Shown piece after piece: positions 24,298-36,892 of a stretch of DNA of 64,000 bases. The stretch covers positions 310,001 to 374,000 of the forward strand of contig JABMLP010000005.1 in assembly GCA_013176395.1 (NCBI GenBank), in the 5' to 3' direction. A program made the translations under genes and the position numbers. The stretch's first letter is position 1. Every line of letters begins with the position of its first letter. Below the pieces are notes generated by a model. It worked only from the letters and a program-made list of their open reading frames with translations. It did no database searches and was not told the origin of the DNA. Origin of the DNA: Venturia oleaginea (taxonomy: Eukaryota; Ascomycota; Dothideomycetes; Venturiales; Venturiaceae).

Positions 24298-27200
24298 ATG
24301 TCCAAAAAGGTGCCTCCGCCTCAAGGCCCTCAGTTAGATTTGGGAAAGACACTCGGACTATACGACACGGCCAGCGTTCGCGAGAAGGTGCGTAAATGGA
24401 ATACCACTGGGGCGGGCGTGGTGACTCCCGAAGATGCCGTGCCAGCGGAGTCGGACAATGAAGACAAGAGCGTTAAGAGTGCCGTGAGCGCAAAATCTAG
24501 ATTGCAGACACACAGCAAGACCTCAAGCGCCCTGAAATTGGATGTGGATGTTGTCGAGCCTCTGCGGATAGAAAAGGTCGCATCACCTGCAACGTCCAAA
24601 GTCGAATCCAAACCTGCAAGCGCGGCGGCAGACGAGGTGGTGGTGATATTCGAGGACGAGGACGAGGACGAGGAGACGGCGGCACTCACAACGAAAGAAG
24701 CAGCGTTACCCGCTCCCCCACCAATGCCACAGGTTTTGGAGCGTAGGCCTCAGAGTATGGAGCGCAGAACCAAAGCAGTCAGCAGGCTAGATGCAGAGGT
24801 ACGCGAGGCGATATCTCCCAAGAAAAGAGTGGTCAGTGATGGCCATTGGCGAAGGAAAAGGTCCCCTCCAAAAGCTGCGGCTCCTGCACCACCTCCATCT
24901 CCTCCCAAGGCGAAGATCAAACCTGATGTAGGTCTGGCGTGGGTGAGACCGCCACTCCTTCCTCGTAAACCGGACGAACCAGATCCTCCTCCCAAACCGA
25001 AACCTGTACCCAAGCCCATCAAAGTATACTCGGGACGACCACGTGCAAAATCAGCTGGCGTGTTGAGATCGGACGAGGACATTACTCTTGATAGAAGTGA
25101 AGACGAGCCAATAAGCGTCAGGACGCCCACAACGCCGCGCCCGAGGCGTTCGCCTCGTATGTTTGGGGCAAATGTGGAAGAGCGGCAGTCGAAGCCGTAT
25201 GTAAGCGATGAGGACAGCACGCCAAAACGTCCTTCGACCACCAAGCGACCACCAAGCTATGACCGGGCTCTTGGAGACCCATATTCCAGTGCAGAGGATA
25301 GACAAAGAAGGGAGAAATCATGTGCAAAGAGTGGACCCAGCTTTATAGACGAGAATTCCAAATATCGAACTTCCCGCCGAAGCCCTCGCACCGAAAATCA
25401 CCATGATCGCTACAATAGAGAGAGGCGTTCTCGCAGAAGGAAACCATCTGCACCTCTAATTGGTGATGAGGAATCCGAGATGTTTCGTAAATCTCAGCGA
25501 CGAGGCAAGAGCGCTGATGCCAAGAGGCAGGAGCCCGACAACGAGCCTGATAGTCCGCCACGAATTCTAACAAATAACGACGATGAAGCCGCCCAAAGGA
25601 GAAAAATGTTTCTACAAGAACATGCACAATTTTCGCTAAAGGAAACTCGATCTACGGACCGTAGAAGGAACGGGCTACGAAAGAAGTCTTACTCTCCGGA
25701 TCCAATCAATCCACCACCAGTAGTACTACTTGCCACAGAAACTCCTTCGGGTGTTCCCAGCGTGGAGGCTTGGTTGACAAGCACACCAGATCCATTTCTT
25801 GAGCCTGCTGGAGAGGCAAAGAAGTCGAGAAGAGTGTTTTCGTTCGAGCCGCAGTCCAGAGATTGTGCCACTGAAGTGTCCACCGAAGTATCCACCGAAG
25901 TATCGTCGATACCCACCGAGAGCAGTGTTCTATCCGAATCACCGGAGCCGCGCAATAGAAGAGACTCTGGGAAAACTACTGGGAAAGAACGGGTTTCAAG
26001 CAGCAAAAGATCGGCCGACCGTCATATTCGCGCACCATCAGAACCAAGTGAATATCTTGATGATGAACAGACTGAATGCTCATCGGTAACATCTGTATCG
26101 ACACTCAAACGACAAGGAGCTCGCCGTGCGTCTCATTCACCCACCAAAGGTCACATGAAGTCGCCACCAACAGCCAAATCATACACAGACAGCGATGCAG
26201 CTTCTTCGGTAGATCCATCGTCATTCGATCACCCAGATCTCATGGCAAAACGAATGTTTCCGTCGACTGGAAAGCGACTATCGACGATCGCCTCGGTGGA
26301 AACGTTTAAATCCAAAGCTCAGCCAGCGCCTTCGATCCACTCACAAATGTCTGAGATGACCGCATTGCCACCACTTCCGGACTTGTCTGACCCGAGCGTG
26401 GTTTATGCGTCGAGGAGTCGAGCAAGTATGAAGAAGAAGTTGGCGAGCCATGCGGACCTGATTTCCGTGCTCTCGATGCCTGCATTGAGAAGCAAAAGTA
26501 TTGTTTCGGCGAGGAGCATCCGTACGCATCGAAGTCGTTTGGAGGCTGCGACTCTTGAAGACTTGATGAAAGAGTTGGCCTCAGACGAGACCAAGTATAT
26601 GCGAGAATTGCGAACACTAGCCGATGGAGTAATACCGATTCTCTTGAAATGTGTCCTATCCAAGTCCGATGCCGCGATTGCGGCTGGCTTGTTCAGACGT
26701 GCTCCAGCATCAGACAAGGAGGCTATTGCAGAGGCATCCAAGGCCATTCACGACATGAGCGTCGCCATTCAACGACTCAAGGGCGTACATACCAGCATCC
26801 CAAAGGACGACCACTTCAAGTTCCTCATATGGGCCCAGAGAGCTTTGAGTGCATATGAAGGCTACGTGAAAACCTGGAGAATGGGATTTCAAGACGTGGT
26901 TGTCAGTCTTGCCGTTGAGAGTGAGGAGTCTACCGTATCTTCGCCCAAGACTGCCGAAAGTGGCTGGGATCAGGGTCTGCCTAGAAACGAGGATGGCTAT
27001 ATTGTCGATGGGAGTGGAGAGAGAGTGGACGTCGCATACTTGCTCAAAAGGCCCCTCGTTCGTTTGAAGTTCCTCACCAAAACCTTGAAGGTATGAACGG
27101 CGGTTTGATTACTTTCGTGCGCCGTGCTGATATTATCCAGGGCATTAACATCAAGAAACCCTCCGAGCAGGCTGGTATTCTCACCACCAAATACCAATCG

Positions 27201-30200
27201 CTCATGGATCGCGCGAGGCGAAGAGTCGAGCAAGAAAAAGCCAGGATGGAAGATGAAGCAGCTGCGTTGATCGATGCCACGCGAGCTCGAGATCCCAAGA
27301 GCCTGGCGCCAGTCACAGGAGTCAAAATCGATCCTACAAGATGTCTCATTGCTAGAGACTTCTTCGATCTCAAGCTAAAACACTCCACGGGCCAGCAAGT
27401 AGACTGCAGGGTTGAGTTGCTCAAGCGAGACGATGCACCGGGTAGAGGAGCCAGTGGCCACATACTGATTTGCGAAATCGATGATACTGGCCGTTGGTTA
27501 CTCTTTCCACCGGTGCAGTCCAATCGCATTTCTTCTCGGGCAGGTGACCAGTCTGGTGAAATTGTAGTGATGATACGAGGAGTGGCGTCAAGCGGCAAGG
27601 AGTGGGAAGAGCTACTTTATCTCAAGACTGCTGATGAAGAGATCAGGTTTGAGTGGATACAAATGCTTGGTTTGTCACCAGTGCCACCTCAATTGGAAAG
27701 AATCAAGAGCTTCAAGGCCGCTGCTCCTCGGCCTGCCAGTAGTCAAGGCTCATCGCATCTATCAGTCTCAACTCAGTCCACCACTCCCTTGAAGAGCCGT
27801 ACTCCAAGCCCAACCCAGGTCGAAATACCCATTGGAGAGCAGGCTGGATCAAGATCTAAAATATGGGGTCATGATACTTCCGAGTGGCGATACGAACCAT
27901 CTGCGGCATCTTCGGTCTCTTCTGTTCTAAGTTCCCTGCTCAGTAGCGAGCGAGCGACGATCCAACCTAAGAAGCCTGGGAGAAGGTCCAGGAGCCCGGA
28001 GTCATCTTTTGTGTCTTCGTCTTCTTACACTGCCAGCGACGTCTACCAAACACCGCGAGCCAGAGACCGAAGATCACCTCTTAGTGAAGCAAGTACATCA
28101 AGAAGTCTCAATGAAGCTTTGCGACACGCAGGCTCTCCCAGTCTGAAACGGACCAAAGCTGCTCGCTATAGATCTGGGCCATCCTCTCCCATCAAATCGT
28201 CAACCACTGACGACAGTCACGCACCACGATTTAGCTCAAATCCAAGCATCGGAAAATCGCGCACAGACGATCGTTCAGATAACAAGCCTCGAAAACGTTC
28301 TGGAGGAAAGGGATTCAGCGTGTGGATACCAGGCTCTGGGGCCGAGGATTCCGATGAATCTTCAGAGGACGAGGACTCTTTGGTATCCTCGTACCTCTCT
28401 GGTCGACCGTCATTGCATCGAAAGACCTCTTCTGTGCCGTCAATAAGTCTTCCCACAATTCCGAAGCGGAAGAATGCTGAGCCAGCTCCGCCAATGTCAG
28501 CAATGCGAGATGTGTCGCTTCCGAAGCCTTCTCGTCAAGACGCACCCTCTGATCTACAGAAAAGCCAAACTTCCGCTTCAAAATCACTCCCCACAACGCC
28601 TATCCAAGACCAGCCTCCTCCGCCTCCGCCGCATCGGACTCCAAGTCAACAGCAGGTGAAATTCGCACCCACACCAAAATTCACGCCCACCTCCCAGGTC
28701 AAGCGAAGGTCTTCATCTCCTCTTAAGCACGAATATCAGCCGTCGTCACCGTCACTATCTTCTGAATACAGCAGCGAGGACAGCGAGTCGCGATACTCAG
28801 ATGAGTCAATGACCGAAGAGTCGTCTGCAGATGAGGTTGATGATGGTGATGATATTGCCAGTTCGCTGATTTCATCTCTGGTGTCTAAGACCACTCCAAT
28901 GGCTCAAGCTCTTCCCTCAAAGCTAACTACTATGACACCTCCGGAAACCGTTTATTCGCACTTAAAGCCTACTACCATCACACCTCCAGAGACTATCTAT
29001 TCGCAGCCAAATTCGTCACTTAAGCCTTCAGAATCGGCCAGCCAGGGAGGATATCGTGGGGTCCCCAAACAGGTCGACAAAGTCGCGAAATCCACTGCAG
29101 CCATCTTTTGTTGGAACAACGAAAGAGGACAGTGGCAGATACTACATCCAGATGAGTGCAGCATCGTTGTATCGCCAGGTCTCATACAGGCGTTTGAACT
29201 ATCGCCAGATCATTCGACAGATGTTATACCCTCTGGCAGACCGCTCATTGCTCAAGAACTGACCCCTATTGTCCCACTCAGAAAAGGGACTGGATTGGAC
29301 ATCACCATCAGGTCACCATCGACAGCAGCGTCTAGATTGCACCCAGGAAACAACATCATGTACCGCGGTAGATCTCTGGAGGAGACTGAGAAGTTCTACG
29401 CCCTACTCAACTGGGCACGCATTAACAACCCAACCTATATCGCGCTACAAAATGCCCGGCCGCCAACTGGAGAAAGTTCTTGGGCCTCGGTAATGGACCA
29501 AAACAATGGGGCTACAGGAGGTGGCTCAGGTTTGTGGTGGCAATTTGGTACTTCAACTCGCCGCAGTAAATCATACAGAGCATCTACTCGCGCTCCCAGC
29601 ACAGCAGGAAATACCGAGTCTTCTGTCGGCACCATCTCCTCTGTCACAAACGCAATGAAGCGTCTCTCCGTTTTCGGCAAACCACGCAACTTACTATCTC
29701 GAGATGGCGGATCCGATGAGAGCGGTGGAAGCGGAGGTCATAGCCCAATCGCCTTTGTTGATCCCAGAAATCCGGGTGATGGCCTAGGGCCCATGGGACC
29801 AAGTCTCGGTATCGCAAATGCGAAATGTCGACTCTACGTTCGTCAACCCAAGGGCGGAAGATGGCAGGATTTGGGCAGTACGAGATTAACTATCATGCAG
29901 AAAGAGTTGGATCAGGGTATCAACACGCCAGCGATGATCCAAACAGGTGTGGAGAAGCGAATCGTTGTTAGTGGCAAGGGCAAAAGTAAACTTGGTGGCT
30001 TTGGTGGTGTGATTGGACAGGGCGCTGTTCTCCTTGATGTCACGCTTGGGGAAAGTTGCTTTGAGCGTGTTGCGAGGACGGGTATTGCTGTTAGTGTTTG
30101 GGAAGATGTTGTTGGTACTTCGGGTGGTGTGGCGGCGACTGGTGGTGTAACGGAGAAGAGGATTAAGGTCTATATGATTCAGGTATGTTCACTGGCGCGA

Positions 30201-30296
30201 AGGTCCTTGATGGAGTTTGCTAATATGTCATCACAGATGAAGAATGAGCGTGATTGCGCTTTTACGTTCTCGTTGTTGGGAAAGCTGAGGTATTGA
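24298..30296 (+). CDS. very large DH-PH-like protein with disordered Ser/Pro-rich regions
   Basis: Exons 24298-27090, 27141-30182 and 30237-30296 give 1964 residues. The first 730 residues are low-complexity and rich in Ser, Pro, Lys and Arg. Residues about 750-930 look like a Rho-GEF (DH) domain: LEDLMKELASDETKYMREL, a long helical core and FLIWAQRALSAYEGYVKTW, ending RLKFLTKTLK and continuing after intron 1 with PSEQAGILTTKYQSLMDRA. A PH-like fold follows (about 1030-1140, GHILICEIDD, GRWLLFPPV, IRFEWIQMLG). Another disordered stretch leads to a conserved C-terminal domain (CRLYVRQPKGGRWQDLGS). Intron 2 is 54 nt, so the frame stays open across it. Some fungal homologues carry a splicing-coactivator label that the domains do not support. 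Likely role: GTPase signalling or scaffolding; the active GEF function is inference. Confidence 0.8.
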
Positions 30297-31453
30297 CTAC
30301 GGGGTTTTCTACTTCACATTTGCGGCGTACAGCATCTTTTTAGCACAGCATTTTGGGGCGTCATGGCGTGTGTATCGCTGGTATGTGTGGTTGTTTCGAT
30401 TTTCGTGATTTAGGCGTCTTTCTTTGCGAATCAGCGTCGGTGTTTATAGGTGAGCACAGTATATAGAAGGGAATACCGGGATTTGTTTATATACCCCAAA
30501 AGATTTTTCTTTTTCGCAGCATGGTGTCGGGAGGCGGAGATGGGTGGCGGTGCATATACCCGAGAGAGGTGGGAAATAGTAGTCAAGTCCTTCTTCGAAG
30601 GGGACAAGATGTATGCAGGCTCTCACTTGTAGCCTACGCATTACAGGCTAATTACTAGAAATTCATCAGTACACACCTGAAACACAGAGACTAGGCGGTC
30701 TTGTCAATGCCTTATCGCTCTTAGTATTCTGACTGGTAGGATGGAGATTTTGAATCCATCTCGATATGGATCGAGGCGAAAGACATTGCGCGGCTGAGTA
30801 TTCGATTGTTCTATAACTGGCGGCCCTAGTAGCAGGCGATCGAAGGTAATGAGGGTAGTAAAGACAGCAAAGAAATCCCAATAAACGATACCCCAACTGT
30901 TCAGGGGTCAATAGCTTGCCTATCCCGTGTAGCCAAAGCTCAATGTCCGTTTTAGAATACAACTGCAAATCAGTGTACAACATTGGTGAAAGGGATTCAC
31001 GTTATGACTTACTCTTTCCTTCACTAGGGGGGCTCGGACTGGCCGTGCAATACACGCTTCCATCGGTACAGCAAAGAATGGCAGATTTTTCACACTACCC
31101 ATCTCGTCAGCAGATCAAATACATAAAAGTGTCAGAGAGAGAGAGAGATTCGACCTTTTTTTTGCAAGTCTCAATTTGGTCGCCATATTTGTTGACACTC
31201 TTGGGACACTACCATCAAGTCAGCCCCATCTCCTCTCTAAGAAAAAGGGAGGTAAATCCGCACTGTTATAATTTTACAACTAGAAGGGGGTTTGATACAG
31301 AGCTGAGCTGCGATGCCTTCGAGAAGGATCAGATTGACGAGGGTGATGGTGGGGAAATGCATTATTGGAGGCTCCAAACAATCTGTGATGGATGAGTTTA
31401 AATTCGCTGAGTTGTAACAACCATACTTATACTTTATAAAGTGGGAGCCAATA
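30297..31453. other. intergenic
   Basis: About 1.15 kb with no supported gene. It contains an (AG)n run near 31134-31147 and a T-run near 31158. It ends at the TA target site of the MITE. Confidence 0.4.
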
Positions 31454-31455
31454 TA

Positions 31456-31797
31456 CAGAGGGTGTCCGTAAATACATTCTTTTCGGACCGAATAAGTACC
31501 GCATATCATTGATCTCCGTAGGGGTTCCGGCGTATAGTATGGTCCGATTCTCCCTAGCCTTTCCCCCACCTCGTAAAGAAATCCTCCTTTCTCCTTCTTC
31601 CCTTACAGTTACAGTAAAACGGAGTAGAAGAGAGGGAGAAGTATGAACGTAGACTAGGAATCGATAGAATCTAGTCTTCTCTACCTTCTCGTATAAAACT
31701 AACTCGAAATCTCTTCTTCCAACACCGTACTTACTTAAATACAGTACTTATCCCCCACATCCGCAAGTTAATATGCAGTATGTACGGACACCCTCTG
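31456..31797. mobile_element. 342-bp MITE of Tc1/mariner type
   Basis: Terminal inverted repeats begin CAGAGGGTGTCCGTA at 31456 and end with the exact reverse complement at 31797, with partial match for about 6 more bases. The element is flanked by TA on both sides (31454-31455 and 31798-31799), the target duplication of this superfamily. It has no coding capacity. Its ends differ from those of the mariner copy next to it, so it was mobilised by another family. Confidence 0.85.
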
Positions 31798-31802
31798 TAC
31801 TA

Positions 31803-33268
31803 TGGTCTCTACGGAATTAAAGGTTAGCTGCACATCATCTGCAGGGGCCCTCGGGGCTTCATTTTTCTCGTAGGTTCCAATTGTATTTGGTGTAATATAC
31901 ATCTGAATAAGCTACCATTTCGTATGCCAGCCATTTGCAGCAATCACGTCAAGGCACCTCTGATGCATACTTGCAATTAATCCAAAAAGAGCCTCCTCTG
32001 TAACCACCACGTCCCAGGCCTCCTGCACAATCCTACGTAGCTCAGGGTAGTCATATTCTTTATCTAGGTAATTCTCTTCAATGTAGTCCTTCATCCAGTT
32101 CCAGATGGTCTCAATTGGATTCATATCTGGAGAGAAAGCCGGCCAATGAATGAGGTAGATCCCTCTCCGTAAGAACTCCTTGTCAAAAGATAGATGAAGC
32201 AGACTGAAGTCTGAATTGATGTGTGGGCTATCCGCATTTTTATACAATTGAGAGACTCGTATTCGAGCTAGTACAAATGAGGATAGAATGAAATGAGTTT
32301 ATTTGACACTCCTCTTTTGTTATCTTTGCACCGTGACCTGGAGCCCCATCCTGCATTAAGAGGAGTCCCTTTTCTCGTACGTAGTCTGAAATCAGAGGGA
32401 CCAGGTGTTCTGTATAGGTAGGACTACTGATAGAACCCCAGCTCTTCTCCCAAAAGAGAGAAGGTCCTCTTTCAATGCCTGAAAAGGAGCCCCAGAACAT
32501 CCGTCCTTTCTTCCGTACAAACTTCTCAAGGATACAGTCAGGGTGAAGAGATTCACCCTTTTTTCGTGTCACATATTGCCTCCGGTGTCTCCCTCCTGTA
32601 GCCCAAGTCTCATCAGTCCACAGAATACGTGTCCAATCGTATAGGGACCAATTCAAGTGCTCGTGAGCGAAGGCAAGTCTCTCTTGGCGGTTTATTTCGC
32701 TGAGTGGTGGTTTAACTCGTGCAATTCTTCGATAGTAGCCTCTCTTTTCAAGGGCTGCTCCAATTACTCTATCAGAGACTTTGAAATGACTGAAGTGGGT
32801 TGAGAGTTCTAGATAGGACATGAGGCGGTTCTTTTTACAGGCGGTGACAAAGGCTTCAAGCTCATCAACCTGTTCTTCGGAGAGGAGGGGTTTGGATCCC
32901 ACATGGCCCTTTTTCTGCGGTGTAGGGTGGCCAAGAGTGATAGCTTTCTGAATTTGACGTAGAGAGATATCAACTTGAAGAGGAGGTTTGAGTGAAAGAA
33001 AGTAATCTCTGATTGCTGCAAACGTGAAGCCAGCGTCACGTAGAGTAAGAATCTTGAGCCTGGTATCGCGTGAAAGCTCCTGACGGCGATTCTTCTTTGG
33101 TGTGGCCATCTTCAGAGAGGATGAAAAGAATGACTAATGTAGAGAATGGCTGAATGCGGGTTTAAAACACCAAAAAATCGATGATATCATGTAATTTGAG
33201 CTTCATTTATAACCCCGGAGACCCCCCTGCAGATGATGTGCAGCTAACCTTTAATTCCGTTGAGACCA
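31803..33268. mobile_element. complete Tc1/mariner transposon
   Basis: Inverted repeats of about 45 bp start TGGTCTC at each end; 37 bases in a row match perfectly after one mismatch. TA duplications flank the element (31801-31802 and 33269-33270). It carries one transposase gene on the minus strand. The high identity of the ends and the open transposase point to recent insertion. Confidence 0.9.
31912..33109 (-). CDS. Tc1/mariner DDE transposase, spliced
   Basis: Cut-and-paste transposase. Exon 1 33109-32310 and exon 2 32178-31912 join through an intron of 131 nt (32309-32179, GTGTCA to GACAAG) that restores the conserved spacing; read unspliced the protein would end early. It has an N-terminal helix-turn-helix region (TRLKILTLRDAGFTFAAIRDY) and the three acidic catalytic regions: WTDETW, MQDGAPGHGAK and WPAFSPDMNPIETIWNWMKD, the D-D-E pattern of this superfamily. 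No internal stops remain after splicing, so the enzyme may be active. Confidence 0.82.
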
Positions 33269-33270
33269 TA

Positions 33271-34430
33271 CTACAGTAGGGTTGTCATCCGGTCACTACT
33301 GTACTATATATAGATTCCATGTGAAGTTGTAGACGAGACAAGGGTGGCTTCGACAATTATTTTTAGTATTTTCTGGCCCACGTTGTTTGCCTCCTGACTT
33401 GTTTTATGAGAGCCAAGATGGCCAAGCATGAAGATCCTGCTGATCAAACACATCATTTACGTCGTTCTATCGATTACGCCCCTTCAACTTCATCAAAATC
33501 CAATAAAAATCCTTCGAGTCCTAATCCACGGCTGTCTTGGCCCTTGGCCCTTAGAAATACAAGTTTAAACGACTTGCAGTTTGTCCTCGTTGAATAACTT
33601 GGAAAGCACAATATCATACCCGACTGATACCGTAGAATCTGCGATAGTGAGAACGGAAAGCGCGATGAGTTACTCGATCAATAAAACTCCTCTCGTAGTT
33701 TATTTATTTACTTGACCTATCAAAACTCTTCTTTTTCTATTAGATATCCTAAGTCTCTACCTCTCCTCTTCATCCTCGAATAATATATACTATTTTAGAG
33801 GGAAAGCAGATCAAGAAATGGGAGATCTAAGCTATCGGGCCATCTACATATTCTCACTCACGAGCTTCACCAAATTTCACGGTGATGTATCATTCCGGGG
33901 ATTTTTGCTGCTCCTCAAGCACTCCATGCTTGACGGTTTGAGAGTGAGGTCCTGCGGGGTTGAGACGTAAGCTGTGAGAGATGTTTCTTATCATTCTACA
34001 TCACTCCCGTCTCGTCGTCCCGAAAAGTTGTCGTCGAGGTCTGGTGTTGTGTGATTTCATATTGGACGTAACGGCACAGCTAGGTGGTGCCCTTGCGATC
34101 TATCACTGATGATTTTGGCTGCAGGTTTCGTGATCCATGGAAGCTTTGTAGTTGAATGTAGAAGTAATTAATCAGCCTCCCTCCACTTTGTCGTCTTGAG
34201 GATCCTAGCAATGTGACCACTTTTGCCTACTCGAAATCCAAGCGTTCTTCCTTACACGATTCTGTCTTTGCGACTGATGTTTGTACCAACGTGAAAGCCT
34301 TTAGGCCTCGAACGACGGAGATCAGTGGTAGTGGCCAAGACCGAATAGTACAGTCAACCCAGCAGTATCAAAGTCCAACATCCAAAGCTTCAAAATGGAA
34401 GAAGGCTGATTAATTACTTCTACCTTCAAC
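33271..34430. other. intergenic
   Basis: About 1.2 kb without a supported gene; frames of about 60 codons at 33406 and 34213 lack recognisable features. Confidence 0.4.
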
Positions 34431-34436
34431 TACAAG

Positions 34437-35345
34437 ACTTGAGTTCGTCTTAGCTTTACCTTTCACACCGCGACCGAAATGAAGATAGGAAAGGCTACTG
34501 ACACCAGTCACCGCGCGAAGGTGCGAACAAGTTGACTGGCTTCCTCCACATACACCATAAATGAGCAGAGAAGAACAATATGAGAACCTGCTACGAGATG
34601 GTTGGAAGAAATGGCCGAAGAGATTCATACGGATAAATGGCAAGAGGTGAGCTCGTCTTGGCTTCACCTTCTCCACCAAGACCAAAGTCAAAATGAAGAA
34701 GGCTACTGACGCCATACACCGCGTGAAGGTGCGAACTCGTCGTATGGCTTCCTCCACGTACACCTCGATAAATATCCTGTGTACGAGTTTTTTGCTAGGA
34801 CTTCCCAGGTCCGGATAGTTTAGCCACTGCCCAAGTGGAGTTGACAGTTTGACGACGTGTCGAGGTCACAACAGTTCTTCAGGCATGGTTGAGGCCCTCG
34901 CACTTTTAGACTTGCTGAGGTCACAACAGTTCTTCAGGCTTGTTGCGGCCCTCGCAGTTGTCTGACTTGCTGGGGTCATAGTTTGGAGACTTATCGAGGT
35001 CTGGACAGTTTTTTAAGGCTTGTGTCGAGGCCTAACAGTTTAACGACGTGTCGGGGTCACAACAACAGTTTAACGACGTGTTGAGGTCACAATAGTTTGA
35101 CGACGTGTTGAGGTCACAACAGTTCTTTAGGCATGGTTGAGGGTCGAAGTCGGGAACAAGATCGGTGGACCTGGACGTGGCAGTGGACGATCTGTAGGCA
35201 AGTTAGCAAAATATCCTTATCGATGAGGGAAGAAACCAAAAAAAGAACTGAGCTCGTCTTGGTTTCACCCGAAGGCTACTGACGTCGGACACCGCGAGAA
35301 GGTGCGAGCTCATCGTCCGACATCCTCCACGTACACCGTAAATGG
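34437..35345. repeat. three diverged copies of a roughly 125-bp dispersed repeat
   Basis: Copies at about 34437-34563, 34648-34775 and 35250-35345 share, in order, GAGCTCGTCTTGGCTTCACC, AAGGCTACTGACG, CACCGCG-x-GAAGGTGCGA and TCCTCCACGTACACC. The third copy lacks an internal segment. In each copy a short word (GACGCCATA, GACACCAGTCA, GACGTCGGA) before CACCGCG reappears in inverted form just after the GAAGGTGCGA block, giving a potential hairpin in each copy. Confidence 0.7.
34840..35135. repeat. irregular minisatellite
   Basis: At least five partial copies of a unit containing ACAGTTTGACGACGTGT and then GAGGTCACAACAGTTCTT lie head-to-tail with variable gaps. A longer unit adds AGGCATGGTTGAGG. 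It sits between copies two and three of the 125-bp repeat. Confidence 0.7.
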
Positions 35346-35927
35346 CAACTAAATGGTGCCTGCTTACAAAGGAAAAGGAGAGAGAAAGAGAGAGGAAAGG
35401 AACAAAAGAAAAATGGATGAGTTTATCAGCTTCCCAAGCTCGGCAGTTTTACAACGTCCAAGGTTGTGGTGAGTTTTGATGACATTCCAAGTTCAGGTAG
35501 CAGTTTAAGTTGTCATGCTGAGTACGGACACAGTTTTTACTCATGGGGGAGCGCAGTTAACGACTTGATGTCGAGGAAGTTGTTAACGCAGTTCTTACCC
35601 AGCTACGGACGTAGTTCAAGACTAGGTCAACGTCCGGAAGAGTTTTGGAAGGCATCCCTGGCCATGGACGAACGAGTTTTATGACATCCGGGGTCGACAA
35701 AGGATTTAGTAAGGTGATAGGACGATTGCGAAAAAAGTGTGTTGGGGAAATACGAATGGAGGATGGCAGCTGAGGAGACTCGATTATATATATTCTGCAG
35801 CGTCAAAGTTTGGTAGGGAGTGAAATAGCCGTTATTGGTACTGCGGCCTACGAGAGCAGATTCCAGTGGTTGAGAGGCACTTTCAGTGGATGTGGTTGGC
35901 GCACGCACTCAGTTGCCTCTGGTTGTT

Positions 35928-35996
35928 GAGCATATTACTGCGTGTTGTGGGCAGTATGAGCAAATTACTGCGTGCTGTGGGCAGTACGAGCAAACG
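35928..35996. repeat. 30-bp tandem repeat, 2.3 copies
   Basis: Two units starting GAGCA(T/A)ATTACTGCGTG and ending GTGGGCAGTA(T/C), followed by a partial third. Confidence 0.75.
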
Positions 35997-36532
35997 TCCA
36001 CCCCATATGCATCACTCGTTCCAGCGTGTTTCTTCCTGTATTCCGTATTGCCGCCACGAAGTCACGCATAACGGCAATCCATCTCGCCCACGAAAAGCAT
36101 GTCGCCGACCCAAATGCATAGTGGTAAACCCGCGATGGTGTACTGCTGTTGGACAAGACAAGACAGAGGTCAAAACGGGGCGCCAAGAATGACCGAGGCT
36201 AACGAGTCGTTTTCCCAACCTCCAAAACGCTCCACGCTCTCCTCCATCGCAAGATGATATCTTCCGCCGCACCAACATCCCCCTCGAGACACTTCAACTC
36301 AGTACTGCTGCTCCGATATATCAACACAGCCATGATCAGAAATGATTAATCACCATCTCGAGAACGAGCTTCGTCTTCCGCTACATGATCCTGTTCACCC
36401 ACGACGAGCGCTACAACAAGGCAATGGTTTGGCGTCTGGGGCTTTTGCGGGCATTTCAAATCCTGCTGTATTAGTAGGACATCCTCACGATGCGGCTTTT
36501 GAGCACGAAGACGTCCTAGCAGCCCCTCCACT

Positions 36533-36892
36533 ATGCCAGGGCTAGCATCTACATCCATCAACGATTACGCGAACAGTCGAAGCCACTCTTCATTCTCCAT
36601 AATACCCTTCTCCGCCGATATGCCCCCGAGCGGAGTACACGCGAGGCGAGATGAGGAAGCAGATGATACCCCGCGCATGAGAGGCAGTAACGCAGGACCT
36701 GGGTGGGATGATTGGAATGAACAGGCTGATCTAAGGAGCATCTCCCGGTCGGCATCTGTAGTTTATAACCCATCCCACGGATCGCGTATTCTTATACCTC
36801 CGCATCCTCGAGGATTGATGCCGGGCCTAGATCAGGTGTCGGGGTCTCAACAGGTGTCTAGACCAATCAAGGGACAGGATGACGAGAAGTGA
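36533..36892 (+). CDS. small hypothetical protein, possibly 3' part of a decayed gene
   Basis: Open frame of 119 residues with plausible coding composition: Ser/Arg/Asp-rich, polar, no membrane segment, ending in a basic-acidic tail. An overlapping frame at 36342-36545 could be an upstream exon or a frameshifted continuation, but I could not join them with convincing splice sites. No family recognised. Confidence 0.3.
   Translation: MPGLASTSINDYANSRSHSSFSIIPFSADMPPSGVHARRDEEADDTPRMRGSNAGPGWDDWNEQADLRSISRSASVVYNPSHGSRILIPPHPRGLMPGLDQVSGSQQVSRPIKGQDDEK

Noticed and set aside
24298..30296. Two separate genes (24298-27096 and 27093-30296)
   Set aside because: A 50-nt intron (27091-27140) joins them in frame inside the DH-PH-like region.
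32240..33109. Truncated, dead mariner transposase
   Set aside because: Splicing of 32309-32179 restores the full catalytic domain.
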